64,000 nucleotides of DNA from Aldehydirespirator sp965203575 (GTDB lineage: Bacteria; Actinomycetota; Acidimicrobiia; Acidimicrobiales; Aldehydirespiratoraceae), in assembly GCA_965203575.1 (NCBI GenBank), contig OZ241894.1:1426001-1490000 (forward strand). Reading direction: 5' to 3'. The notes beneath the pieces were generated by a model. The model saw only the letters and a program-made list of their open reading frames with translations, did no database searches and was not told the DNA's origin. Each line of letters opens with the position of its first letter. Position 1 is the stretch's first letter. Position numbers and translations under genes: made by a program. Below, piece by piece: positions 41,946-50,054 of this stretch.

Positions 41946-43502
41946 TCAGGCCGCGAAGTCGGTGGGCGTCGGCTCGGACCATTCCTCGGTGTCGCCGGGC
42001 CAGCACATCCACGGTGCGGGCTGGAACCCGACGAAAGTGCCGCCCTCCATCCGCACCGAGGATGTGCAGTGGAGTGCGTAGGCATGGTCGAAGACGCCGG
42101 GCGCGTCCGCGGTGTGCTGGCGGCTCCAGTCGACGGGGTTGATCAGGCCGCCGGCGTCGTAGATGATCTGGTTGAGCGAGTCGATAATGGACTGCCGGCC
42201 GAACTCGGGTCCTGCCTCCAGCAGGCCGGTGACGAAGAGGTCGGCGTTGATCCAGCCGACCAGCGACTGCTCGGCCACCGGGCCTCCGTGGGCCGGCACC
42301 CACTGGTCGTAGGCGTGGCGCAGCGGGCTGTCGACCTCGTACTCGAAGGCGGCGAACACCAGCAGGGCGTAGTCGCCGTCGAACAGGTCGCCTGCCGCGG
42401 CCACGAACTCCTCGTTGTACGAGTTCGGATGCAGCAGCGTGATCTGGTCCCGCACACCCTGACGCTCCAGCTCCTGGGCCAGGGTCAGCATGGCGTTCAG
42501 GTCCATGCAGGTGGCTACGAAGTCGACCCCGGCGTCGATCATCTGAGTCACCTCGGGGCCGATGCCGTTGGGCAGGCCGTAGGCCAGGTCGTCGTTGAAG
42601 TAGGCGACCTCCATCCCCAGATCCGGGCCGTAGCGATCGACCGAGTCGGCGAAGGCCTTGGCGCACACCTTGGAGGTCTCGGTGATGCCGTATCCGAGCA
42701 GCGCCACCCTGGTCGCGCCGGCCTGCGACGCGATCCAGACGAAGCTGCGGATGGTGCAGGTGGGGCATCCGATCACGTGGTTGCCGAAGATGTTGTCGCG
42801 GTTGACGGCCTCGGCGCCGTGGATGTTCCACACGAAGGTCGGGACCCCTGCGTCGTTGAGGTCGCCCCACCCCGACGGAAGGAGGGTCGCCTGGAACGCG
42901 GCCAGGCTGCTGTTGTCGGCGATGATCTTCAGGGCGTGCTCCTGGTTGCGGAACAGCTCGTCGTCGAGGATCTCGTCGATGACCAGGTTGCGGCCGTAGA
43001 CGCCGCCCGAGTCGTTGACGTAGTCGAAGTAGGACTGGACCCCGGTGACGTAGCAGTCGAGGATGCAGGTACCCAGCGGGTTGTTCTGCTTGATGCCCAC
43101 GACCGAGACGCGGATCTCGTCGTCGGTCACGCCGGGCACCCCCTCGAGGGCCACGAACGTGTGGCGCTCCGGGTAGGGGTCGACCGGCTCCTCGACAGCG
43201 GGCTCGGTGGTCGTGGGCTCGTCAGTCGCGGACTCGCCGGTGCCGGCCGGCTCCGGGTCCGACTCAGGCTCGGGCACCTCATCAGTGCTGGCCGACGCCG
43301 GGTCCGACTCAGGCTCGGGCGCCTCATCGGTGGCGACCGACTCGGGCTCAGGTTCCGGATCCGGAGTGGCAGGCGAGGTCGTGGTGGGCGCGACTGTGTC
43401 GGATGCGGTGGCGGCTCCGTCGCCGCTGGGGCTGTTGCCGCAGGCCGCGGCCAGCATGGCTATGGCGCAGAGGGCTGTGAGTGTGCGTCGGCCTCGATTC
43501 AT
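41946..43502 (-). CDS. ABC substrate-binding lipoprotein (LivK-type)
   Basis: 518 residues. Residues 1-21 form a lipoprotein signal ending in LAAAC, so the mature protein is anchored by Cys21. A Thr/Pro/Glu/Ser-rich tether follows (about residues 25-125), built partly from 15-residue repeats of the PEPESDP type. The rest is a type I periplasmic-binding fold (VTDDEIRVSVVGIKQNNPLG, GVRDQITLLHPNSYNEEFVAA). It should capture the importer cargo at the outer face of the membrane. The ATG at 43502 has a GGGGG ribosome site. It is first in the nine-gene run, so its promoter, in 43503-43665, likely drives all of it. Confidence 0.9.
   Translation of the reverse strand: MNRGRRTLTALCAIAMLAAACGNSPSGDGAATASDTVAPTTTSPATPDPEPEPESVATDEAPEPESDPASASTDEVPEPESDPEPAGTGESATDEPTTTEPAVEEPVDPYPERHTFVALEGVPGVTDDEIRVSVVGIKQNNPLGTCILDCYVTGVQSYFDYVNDSGGVYGRNLVIDEILDDELFRNQEHALKIIADNSSLAAFQATLLPSGWGDLNDAGVPTFVWNIHGAEAVNRDNIFGNHVIGCPTCTIRSFVWIASQAGATRVALLGYGITETSKVCAKAFADSVDRYGPDLGMEVAYFNDDLAYGLPNGIGPEVTQMIDAGVDFVATCMDLNAMLTLAQELERQGVRDQITLLHPNSYNEEFVAAAGDLFDGDYALLVFAAFEYEVDSPLRHAYDQWVPAHGGPVAEQSLVGWINADLFVTGLLEAGPEFGRQSIIDSLNQIIYDAGGLINPVDWSRQHTADAPGVFDHAYALHCTSSVRMEGGTFVGFQPAPWMCWPGDTEEWSEPTPTDFAA
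43255..43345. repeat. 45-bp in-frame tandem repeat in lipoprotein tether
   Basis: The unit beginning GGGTCCGACTCAGGCTCGGG occurs at 43255 and again at 43300 (period 45 bp, 15 codons), with a decayed third part after 43336. It encodes the acidic Pro/Glu/Ser linker, whose length may vary among strains. Confidence 0.8.
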
Positions 43503-43665
43503 GGGTCCCCCTAGGTGTCGCGCAGCAATACTGCCGTTCCGGCGCAACTCGGGCGACTCGCGCCGCGGTCAGCAACCTTGCCATCGCTGATGCTAGAGGG
43601 AGCCATCCGCTCGGCCTCTGACGGCTTGCCGATACAGTCGCTCGAGTGGACGCCCGGGGGACGGT

Positions 43666-44868
43666 GTGCGGCTGACCTACTCATCAGAGGTCGAGGCGTT
43701 CAGGGCTGAGTTCTCGGCCTGGCTCGACGCCAACCTGCCCGACCCGGCCTCCACGACCGTGCGACCGCGGTCGAGCGGCGACATCCCGGCCTGGGCTCGG
43801 GAGTTCCAGAGCCGCATGTTCGACGACGGCTGGCTGGTACCGGGATACCCGCGGGAGTTCGGCGGGCGCAACGCCAGCCTCTACGAGCAGGCGGTGTACT
43901 GGGAGGAACTCGGACGGCGCCGGGTGACCCAGAGCTTCAACCCCCAGGGTCTGGGCATCGTCAGCGCGTCGATCATCACCTTCGGCACCGAGGAGCAGAA
44001 GCACCGCTGGGCAGTGCCGATCATGCGGGCGGAGAGGACCGCCGCGCTGGGCATGAGCGAGCCGGGCGCGGGCAGCGACCTAGCCGGGCTGTCCACCCGG
44101 GCCGTTCTCGACGGCGACCGCTTCGTCGTCAACGGCCAGAAGGTGTGGACCTCCGGGGCCCACCACGCCGAAGTGCTGCTGGCCTTCGTGCGCACCGATC
44201 CCGATGTGCCCAAGCACAAGGGCATCTCCGCGCTGATCATCGAGACCGACACGCCCGGTCTGGAGCGCCGGCCGTTCCAGGACATCACCGCCCGGCAGCC
44301 CGACTTCAACGAGGTGTTCTTCGACGATGTGGAGGTTCCTGTCGAGAATCTGGTTGGTGAGCTCAACGACGGCTGGCGGGTTTGCACCGGCTCACTGGCC
44401 CATGAGCGCGAGATGTTGTGGATCCTGTGGTCGCAGGGCCTCGACCAGATGCTGGACGACATGCTGTCGCAGCTGAACGACGGGGCCGGCGCAGGCGCGG
44501 CCGACGATCCCGTGGTGCTCGACGAGCTGGGCAGCTCGATCATGGACTCGTGGGCTCTGCGCCTGCTCGGCCAGCGCCAGCTCGCTCGCAGCCAGCGGGG
44601 TCTGCACGTGGCCGACCAGTCGCTGCTGAAGCTGCTGGGATCGGAGGCCCAGCAGAAGCTGGCGCTCTTGATGCTGGAGTCGCTGGGCCCAGCCGCGCTG
44701 GACCGCACCGTGCCCGAAGGTGCGCAGTCGCCCTACGAGAGCGACCGCTCGGCGCTGTCATGGGCCGACCGGTACTTCTTCACCTTCGCGGGCACCATCA
44801 GCGGGGGCACCAGCGAGATCCATCGCAACATCATCGCCGAGCGCGTCCTCGGCCAGCCCAGGGGCTAG
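43666..44868 (+). CDS. Acyl-CoA dehydrogenase, GGTSEIHRN type
   Basis: 400 residues. LGMSEPGAGSDLAGLSTRAVLDGDRFVVNGQKVWTSGAHHAEVLL carries the FAD and substrate loops. The C-terminal TISGGTSEIHRNIIAERVLGQPRG is the FAD-dimer contact; Gly stands where medium-chain enzymes have the catalytic Glu. The next gene, 4 bp away, encodes a smaller dehydrogenase without this motif, as in heteromeric alpha2beta2 dehydrogenases of steroid side-chain degradation. I infer a heterotetramer. The start is GTG at 43666. A nine-codon leaderless frame (GTG 43646, box TACAGT 43633-43638) overlaps the start region. Confidence 0.9.
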   Translation: MRLTYSSEVEAFRAEFSAWLDANLPDPASTTVRPRSSGDIPAWAREFQSRMFDDGWLVPGYPREFGGRNASLYEQAVYWEELGRRRVTQSFNPQGLGIVSASIITFGTEEQKHRWAVPIMRAERTAALGMSEPGAGSDLAGLSTRAVLDGDRFVVNGQKVWTSGAHHAEVLLAFVRTDPDVPKHKGISALIIETDTPGLERRPFQDITARQPDFNEVFFDDVEVPVENLVGELNDGWRVCTGSLAHEREMLWILWSQGLDQMLDDMLSQLNDGAGAGAADDPVVLDELGSSIMDSWALRLLGQRQLARSQRGLHVADQSLLKLLGSEAQQKLALLMLESLGPAALDRTVPEGAQSPYESDRSALSWADRYFFTFAGTISGGTSEIHRNIIAERVLGQPRG

Positions 44869-44872
44869 GCCG

Positions 44873-45985
44873 ATGGAGTTCGAGTTCACCGAGGACCAGC
44901 TGGAGCTTCAGCGGGCGGTGCGGGACGTGCTCGACGCCGAGGCGCCTCCCGAGCTGGCCCGGTCTGTGGCCGACGGCCAATCCGACGCCGCCGAATTCTG
45001 GCAGACCCTGGCGGGGCTGGAGTGGCCGGCCATGGCCCTGCCGGAGGAGGCCGGGGGCTTGGGCTACGGCTGGGTTGAGCTGGCCATCGTGCTGGAGGAG
45101 TTGGGCCGCCACGCCGCGCCGGGTCCGTTCGCGGCCACCGTTACCCAGTACGCGCCGCTGGTGGCCGAAGCCGCCGGGGCGACCCAAGCCGCTGAACTGC
45201 TGGCGCCGGTGGCCGAAGGCAGCGTCACCGGCACGATTGCGGTCGACGAAGGCACCGGAACCTGGGATCCCGCCGATGTGAAGGCCACCGCCCGCCGCGA
45301 CGGCGACGACTTGGTGCTGGCGGGCACCAAGCACTACGTGGTGGACGGCGCCACCGCCCACGAGATCGCGGTCGTGGTCCGCCTCGACGGCGACCCGCGG
45401 GTGGTACTGGTGCTGGGCTCGTCGGTCCAGGCCGTCGAGGGCATCCCCGTCGATCCCAGCGTGCGCCACGCCACCCTCGCCCTCGACGGAGTGCGGGTGC
45501 CGGCCGACCGGCTGCTAGGTGACGGCGACGCCACCGCCGCGGTCCGGAGGGCGTTGGAGGAATCGGTGACCGCTGTCGCCGCGGTCACGCTGGGCGCGTG
45601 CCAGCGGATCTTCGACATCATCAACGCCTACGCCAAGGAGCGCATCCAGTTCGGCGTGCCCATCGGCTCGTTCCAGGCCGTGAAGCACAAGCTGGCCGAC
45701 ATGTACCGCGACATCGAGCGGGCCCGGGTGCTCGTCTACTACGCCGCCCTCACCCTGGCCGAGGACCACCCCGACCGGACGCCGGCCGCCTCGATGGCCA
45801 AGGCCGCCGCGGGCGAGGCCCAGCGCCGCTGCGTGCAGGACGGGCTCCAGCTCGCGGGCGGCATCGGATACACCTGGGAGCACGACCTGCACCTGTTCCT
45901 GCGCCGGGCCAAGGTGGGCGAGCTCCACTTCGGCTCGGCCTCCCACCACCGCCGCAATATCGCCCGCCTAGCCCTCCAGGCCTAG
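44873..45985 (+). CDS. Acyl-CoA dehydrogenase, partner-subunit type
   Basis: 370 residues. MEFEFTEDQLELQRAVRDVL opens the helical domain; ALPEEAGGLGYGWVELAIVLEELG follows. The C-terminus reads LAGGIGYTWEHDLHLFLRRAKVGELHFGSASHHRRNIARLAL, in place of the GTxEIQR block of homomeric enzymes, which marks the smaller subunit of heteromeric acyl-CoA dehydrogenases. It begins 4 bp after the 43666 gene and must be co-translated. Its last 18 bp overlap the convergent small membrane protein gene. Confidence 0.9.
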   Translation: MEFEFTEDQLELQRAVRDVLDAEAPPELARSVADGQSDAAEFWQTLAGLEWPAMALPEEAGGLGYGWVELAIVLEELGRHAAPGPFAATVTQYAPLVAEAAGATQAAELLAPVAEGSVTGTIAVDEGTGTWDPADVKATARRDGDDLVLAGTKHYVVDGATAHEIAVVVRLDGDPRVVLVLGSSVQAVEGIPVDPSVRHATLALDGVRVPADRLLGDGDATAAVRRALEESVTAVAAVTLGACQRIFDIINAYAKERIQFGVPIGSFQAVKHKLADMYRDIERARVLVYYAALTLAEDHPDRTPAASMAKAAAGEAQRRCVQDGLQLAGGIGYTWEHDLHLFLRRAKVGELHFGSASHHRRNIARLALQA

Positions 45986-46204
45986 CCCTGCGGGTCGGTC
46001 GGCGGCGGGGGGTGCCTGCGGATCAACCAGGAACCCCGCCCGCGCTAGCGCCAGGATCAGGCTGTCGACCTTCCCTTCGAGCCGGTCGATTCGCTTGTTG
46101 GTGTCGCGGAGGTCGGAGCGCAGCAGGTGGAAGGCGGCTGCGAACACGCCCAGCAGGGCCGTCACCATGATGCCGATGAGCGTGGCGGCTATCGCAGGGT
46201 CCAT
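45968..46204 (-). CDS. Small membrane protein with coiled coil
   Basis: 78 residues. Residues 5-27 (AATLIGIMVTALLGVFAAAFHLL) form one transmembrane helix. Residues 29-55 (SDLRDTNKRIDRLEGKVDSLILAL) form a short heptad coiled coil facing the cytoplasm, followed by a Pro-rich tail. I cannot assign a family; similar one-helix proteins are common and poorly studied. It has the best promoter in the window (TTGCAT, 17 nt, TAGGGT, 6 nt, ATG), suggesting a real, leaderless gene. Confidence 0.65.
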   Translation of the reverse strand: MDPAIAATLIGIMVTALLGVFAAAFHLLRSDLRDTNKRIDRLEGKVDSLILALARAGFLVDPQAPPAADRPAGLGLEG

Positions 46205-46210
46205 GCAGGG

Positions 46211-46239
46211 ACCCTATCAGAACCGAAACATGAATGCAA
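46211..46239 (-). promoter_or_regulatory. Promoter TTGCAT-N17-TAGGGT, leaderless
   Basis: Read on the minus strand, TTGCAT (46239-46234) and TAGGGT (46216-46211) are 17 nt apart, and TAGGGT ends 6 nt before the ATG at 46204. It lies in an A+T-rich patch (about 46218-46272) that contrasts with the surroundings. Confidence 0.65.
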
Positions 46240-46281
46240 CTATATGATACGAAAATACTTCAAATGATCGGTTGGTTCCGG

Positions 46282-47478
46282 TCAGGATGGGTCGAAGAGG
46301 ACTGGTAGCGTTGCCGGGCCGCGGAAGGCGTAGCCGGCGATGGTGGGCGACTCGGCGTCGGGGGCGAGGCGCAGGTTGGGCAGGCGGTCGAGCACGGCGT
46401 TGATCCCCACCTCGAGTTCCATGCGGGCCAGGTGCATGCCGAGGCACTGGTGCGGCCCGGTGCCGAAGGCCATGTGCTGCTGGGGCTCGCGATCCAGGTC
46501 CCACTCGCCGGGGTCGGCCCATCGGGCCTCGTCGCGTGACGCCGAGCCGTTGATCACCGAGACGGACGATCCCTCGGGCACCGGGCAGCCGCCGATCTCC
46601 GTGTCGGCCGCCGCGACCCGGGCCACCATCGTGACCGACGTCTCCCAGCGCAGGGTCTCCTCCACTGCGGCGGGCACCAGCGACCGGTCGGCCAGCACCC
46701 GGGCCATCGCCTCGGGACGCTCCAGCAGAACCAGCAGGCAGGACCCGAAGGCGCGGTAGGTGGTCTCGGCCCCCGCCGGCAGCAGCAGCCGCAGGAACCC
46801 GTAGATCTTCTCGTCGGTGAGCCGGGCACCGTCGATCTCGGCGTGCACCAGCTCCGACAGCAGGTCGCCGGTGGGCTCGATCCGTCTGGCTTCCACCAAG
46901 GGCTCCAGGTAGTCGCGCATGGCCTGGGACGCGGCCCGCCCCTCCTCGGGGTACAGCGGCCCGTAGTTGATTCGCACGGCCCAGTCGTTGAACTGCTCGT
47001 GGTCTTCGGTGGGCACGCCCACGATCCCGCAGATCACCTGCACCGGGAACTTGCTGGTGACTTGGGCCACCAGGTCGGCCCGGCCCGCCGGGGCTATGGC
47101 ATCCAGCAGCGTCTCGATCACGGGCTCCACCAGCTCGCCCCGCCACCGCTCCAGCGTCGAGCGGCGGAAGGCGTAAGCCACCAGGTTGCGGTAGCGGCGA
47201 TGCTCGTCGCCGTCGAGCCCGAGCATCAACTCCCCCATGTAGGGCCGCATGACCTCACCGTTGATCGACGCCGAGAACGAGCGCCAGTCCCGGAGCACCT
47301 GGTCGGCGTCATCGAAGGTCGTGATCGTGAACCTGGGAAGCGCTGGATCCTCGGTGAAGCTGAACCCCTCCTCCCGGATGACGGGACAGTGCCGGCGGGC
47401 ATGGTCCCACTGGCCGTAAGGCTGAGCGGAGTCCCACTCGTCATAAGGAGGCGCCGAGTAGTCCATCTCGGTCTCCAT
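46282..47478 (-). CDS. Cytochrome P450
   Basis: 398 residues from the ATG at 47478, which has GGTGGAGG 8 nt upstream. A GTG at 47526 overlapping the CaiB stop is the alternative. The heme loop is HMAFGTGPHQCLGMHLARMELE. The ExxR helix is VEETLRWETSV, and the I-helix segment is LLLPAGAETTYRAFGSCLL with the acid-Thr pair (ETT). It is third in an operon behind an amidohydrolase and a CoA-transferase, so it probably hydroxylates the CoA-pathway substrate or its free acid. No redox partner is adjacent. Confidence 0.92.
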   Translation of the reverse strand: METEMDYSAPPYDEWDSAQPYGQWDHARRHCPVIREEGFSFTEDPALPRFTITTFDDADQVLRDWRSFSASINGEVMRPYMGELMLGLDGDEHRRYRNLVAYAFRRSTLERWRGELVEPVIETLLDAIAPAGRADLVAQVTSKFPVQVICGIVGVPTEDHEQFNDWAVRINYGPLYPEEGRAASQAMRDYLEPLVEARRIEPTGDLLSELVHAEIDGARLTDEKIYGFLRLLLPAGAETTYRAFGSCLLVLLERPEAMARVLADRSLVPAAVEETLRWETSVTMVARVAAADTEIGGCPVPEGSSVSVINGSASRDEARWADPGEWDLDREPQQHMAFGTGPHQCLGMHLARMELEVGINAVLDRLPNLRLAPDAESPTIAGYAFRGPATLPVLFDPS

Positions 47479-47522
47479 GCCCCCGACCTCCACCTCGGCG
47501 CCCACGCGGCGGCCCTGGGGGC

Positions 47523-48746
47523 TCACAGGATGGCGCCGCGGGACTTGAGGTCAGCGATGTCGTCCCAGTCGATGCCGAGCTCGGTCAGCACCAGCTCGGT
47601 GTGCTCTCCCAGCTCCGGCGCCCGGTCCACTTCGACGGGCGTCTCGTCGAACTGGGCGGGGCTGGCCACGAGCTGAACCGGATTCCCGGCGCCGTCCTCC
47701 ATGGCGGGCAGGTAGTTGTTGGCCACCACCTGGGGGTCGTCGTAGAGCTCGGCCAGGGTCTGGAACGGGGTCCACACCCCCTCGAAGTCGGCCAGTCGCT
47801 CCTTCCACTCGTCGAGGGTGCGTCCGGCGAAGGCTTCGTCGATGATGTCAATGCACTCCGGTCCGTTCATCGAGCGAGCCCCGGAGGTGTTGAACCGCTC
47901 GTCGTCCACCAGGATCGGCCGCTCTAGACGGGCCGCGAAGTCGTCCCAGTACCGGTCGCTCTGAAGCAGGATGAGGCTGATGTAGCGGTCGTCGGCGGTG
48001 CGGAACACGCCCACCCCCGGATTGGGGTTCTTGCGCCGGTCTCCCCGGGGAAGCGAGGTGAGCCCGAACAGCTTGGCCGCCACCACCAGCGGCGAGACCT
48101 GCCACATAGCGGTGGCCAGCAGCGACACGTCGATCACGCTGGGCTCGCCGGTGCGCTCCCGCTTGACCAGAGCCGCCGCGATGGCACCGGCCAGCGCCAT
48201 GCCGCCCATCACGTCGCCGAAGGCCGGGGAGGGCTGGCCCTGCGGCCGGCCGGCCGCGTCGGGTGGGAACACCGCGGCCACCGCGCCCCGAGCCCAGAAC
48301 GAGGCCCCATCGAAGCCGCCCTTCTCCGCGTCGGGGCCGGCCGGACCCTGGCCGGTCCCCCGGGCGATGACGATGGACGGGTTGCGGGCCCGGATCGCCT
48401 CGTTGTCGATGCCCAGCCGGCGCCGCACCGGCTCCAGATAGTTGGTCAGGAATACGTCGGCCGTCTCGACCAGCTTCATCAGGGCCTCACGACCGTCGGG
48501 GTGGGCGATGTTGAGCGCCACTGAGCGCTTCCCCCGGTTGGGCTGCTCGACCATGAAGTTCACGGTGCCAGCGGGGATCAGCCCGGAGGTGATCAGACCC
48601 CGTTGCGGATCGCCGCCGGCCGGGTTCTCGACCTTGATGACGTCGGCGCCCCAGTCCACCAGCACCGACCCGCCCGAGGGAACGAACATCCAGGACGCGA
48701 CCTCGACGACCCTGAAACCCTCCAAGGGCCTCGACATGTCCGACAC
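47523..48746 (-). CDS. CaiB/BaiF family CoA-transferase
   Basis: 407 residues. The class III CoA-transferase start (LEGFRVVEVASWMFVPSGGSVLVDWGADVIKVENPAGGDPQR) is clear. EQPNRGKRSVALNIAHPDGREALMKLVETADVFLTNYLEPVRRRLG follows, and KGGFDGASFWARGAVAAVF contains the Asp expected to carry the acyl-anhydride. The start is GTG; an ATG three codons downstream is possible. It moves CoA between organic acids without ATP. It follows an amidohydrolase by 18 bp and precedes a P450. Confidence 0.93.
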   Translation of the reverse strand: MSDMSRPLEGFRVVEVASWMFVPSGGSVLVDWGADVIKVENPAGGDPQRGLITSGLIPAGTVNFMVEQPNRGKRSVALNIAHPDGREALMKLVETADVFLTNYLEPVRRRLGIDNEAIRARNPSIVIARGTGQGPAGPDAEKGGFDGASFWARGAVAAVFPPDAAGRPQGQPSPAFGDVMGGMALAGAIAAALVKRERTGEPSVIDVSLLATAMWQVSPLVVAAKLFGLTSLPRGDRRKNPNPGVGVFRTADDRYISLILLQSDRYWDDFAARLERPILVDDERFNTSGARSMNGPECIDIIDEAFAGRTLDEWKERLADFEGVWTPFQTLAELYDDPQVVANNYLPAMEDGAGNPVQLVASPAQFDETPVEVDRAPELGEHTELVLTELGIDWDDIADLKSRGAIL

Positions 48747-48764
48747 CTCAGGCTCGCGACGCGG

Positions 48765-49943
48765 TCAGACCGCCAGCAGTTCCTTCAGGTTCCCGCCCAT
48801 GATCTTGGCCGCGTCGGCGGACGACAACGACGACGGCAAGTCGTCGTAGAAGCTCACGGGGTTGCCCAAGCCCTCCGGATGGGGGTAGTCGGAGCCGAAC
48901 AGGATGCGGTCGGAGCTCATGACATCGATCAGCCCCTCCAGCCCGTCCTCCCAGAAGGGGTTGACATAGACGTTGCGCCGGAAGGCCTCCAGGGGATGCT
49001 CGGGGAAGTCCTGGGGCAGCTTCTTGTACACGCCTTCGAGCTTCTCCAACAGGGGCTTCACCCAGGTGCCGCCGTTCTCGATAGTGGCGACACGAAGGTC
49101 GGGGAACCGGGTGAAGGCCCCGTGGCAGATCATGGCGGTCATCATGTCGCTGATGGCCCGGTTCTGCATCACCAGCAGGCGCAGCGGGTTGGGCTTGAAC
49201 GGCAGGAACTCGGTCCTCCCTTCCCAGATCGACGCCAGGTCGGCGTACCCGGAGTCCGACGAGTGCATGCCCACCAGCACGCCGGCCTCCTGCACCCGCG
49301 CCCAGAACGGATCGAACTCGGGCAGGCCGGGCGACCGCGGCCCTCTCAGGCCCCAGGCCGGGGCCGGCCGGATCAGGATGCAGCGAGCGCCCCGCTCCAG
49401 GCACCACTCCAGCTCCGCGATGGCCTTCTCCACTATGGGCAGGGTGACGATGGGGGTGGCGAAGATCCGGTCGTGGTAGTTGAACGTCCACTCGTCGTAG
49501 ATCCATTCATTGAGCGAGTGGACGACGACGTGAGTCAGGTCGGGGTCGTCGCGCATCCGTTCCTCGAGCAGGCTGGCCAGCGTCGGGAACATCAGCGAGC
49601 CCTGGATGCCGAGCTCGTCGAGGTGGGGCAGGCGAGCCTCGGCGTTGCGGGCCCAGTCGGGGCAGCGGATCGGCTTGCCGAAGATCTCCCGCAGGCTCTT
49701 GCCTTCAGGGTTGCCGTGGCGGTAGTACTCCTCCTGCGCGCCCGGCGGGGCCACCACCTCGAAGGTGGGGTTGGGGATGTACTCCGATATCAGGCCCTTG
49801 ATGGCGATCTTGGTGCGGCCGTCGACCTGCACGTAGCGGATGGCGCCCTTGTAATCGGCGGGAAGATGCCGGGTGAAGGCGTCCTCCGTCTCGTACATGT
49901 GGTTGTCGGAGTCGTATACCGGAAAGCCGAGGTCGCGGGCCAC
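48765..49943 (-). CDS. Amidohydrolase family protein (ACMSD-like)
   Basis: 392 residues. The opening LGFPVYDSDNHMYETEDAFTRHL holds the N-terminal metal site, EAGVLVGMHSSDSG supplies a His, and SSDRILFGSDYPHPEGLGNPVSFYDDL near the end gives the Asp and His of the Amidohydro_2 signature. It parallels the protein at 25584-26780 block for block (VNKFIPNPTFD there, ISEYIPNPTFE here), so the two are paralogues. The GTG has an AAGGAGGG ribosome site. It is first in the amidohydrolase-CaiB-P450 operon and divergent from an acyl-CoA ligase. Confidence 0.9.
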   Translation of the reverse strand: MARDLGFPVYDSDNHMYETEDAFTRHLPADYKGAIRYVQVDGRTKIAIKGLISEYIPNPTFEVVAPPGAQEEYYRHGNPEGKSLREIFGKPIRCPDWARNAEARLPHLDELGIQGSLMFPTLASLLEERMRDDPDLTHVVVHSLNEWIYDEWTFNYHDRIFATPIVTLPIVEKAIAELEWCLERGARCILIRPAPAWGLRGPRSPGLPEFDPFWARVQEAGVLVGMHSSDSGYADLASIWEGRTEFLPFKPNPLRLLVMQNRAISDMMTAMICHGAFTRFPDLRVATIENGGTWVKPLLEKLEGVYKKLPQDFPEHPLEAFRRNVYVNPFWEDGLEGLIDVMSSDRILFGSDYPHPEGLGNPVSFYDDLPSSLSSADAAKIMGGNLKELLAV

Positions 49944-50041
49944 GACGGTTCCCTCCTTGCCGCCTGGTGTGTGCGCCTACCCTACCGTTGCTCGACGAGC
50001 GGGGTCGCGTCGTCCGGCCGGGGCTTGCCGACTAGTCGTTC

Positions 50042-50047
50042 TACGCT
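50042..50047 (+). promoter_or_regulatory. -10 box (TACGCT) of a leaderless start
   Basis: TACGCT ends 7 nt before the GTG at 50055, favouring that codon over the adjacent ATG at 50058. Confidence 0.5.
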
Positions 50048-50054
50048 CGTGGGC

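Noticed and set aside
39918..43514. Very long open frame on the plus strand opposite the permease and lipoprotein genes
   Set aside because: It is the mirror of G+C-rich codon bias in real minus-strand genes with clear Liv domains. Its translation is rich in His, Gln, Arg and Gly with no recognisable fold.
48603..50054. Upstream extension of the 50055 ligase frame
   Set aside because: The extension is antisense to the amidohydrolase and CoA-transferase genes. The ligase core begins after the leaderless start at 50055.
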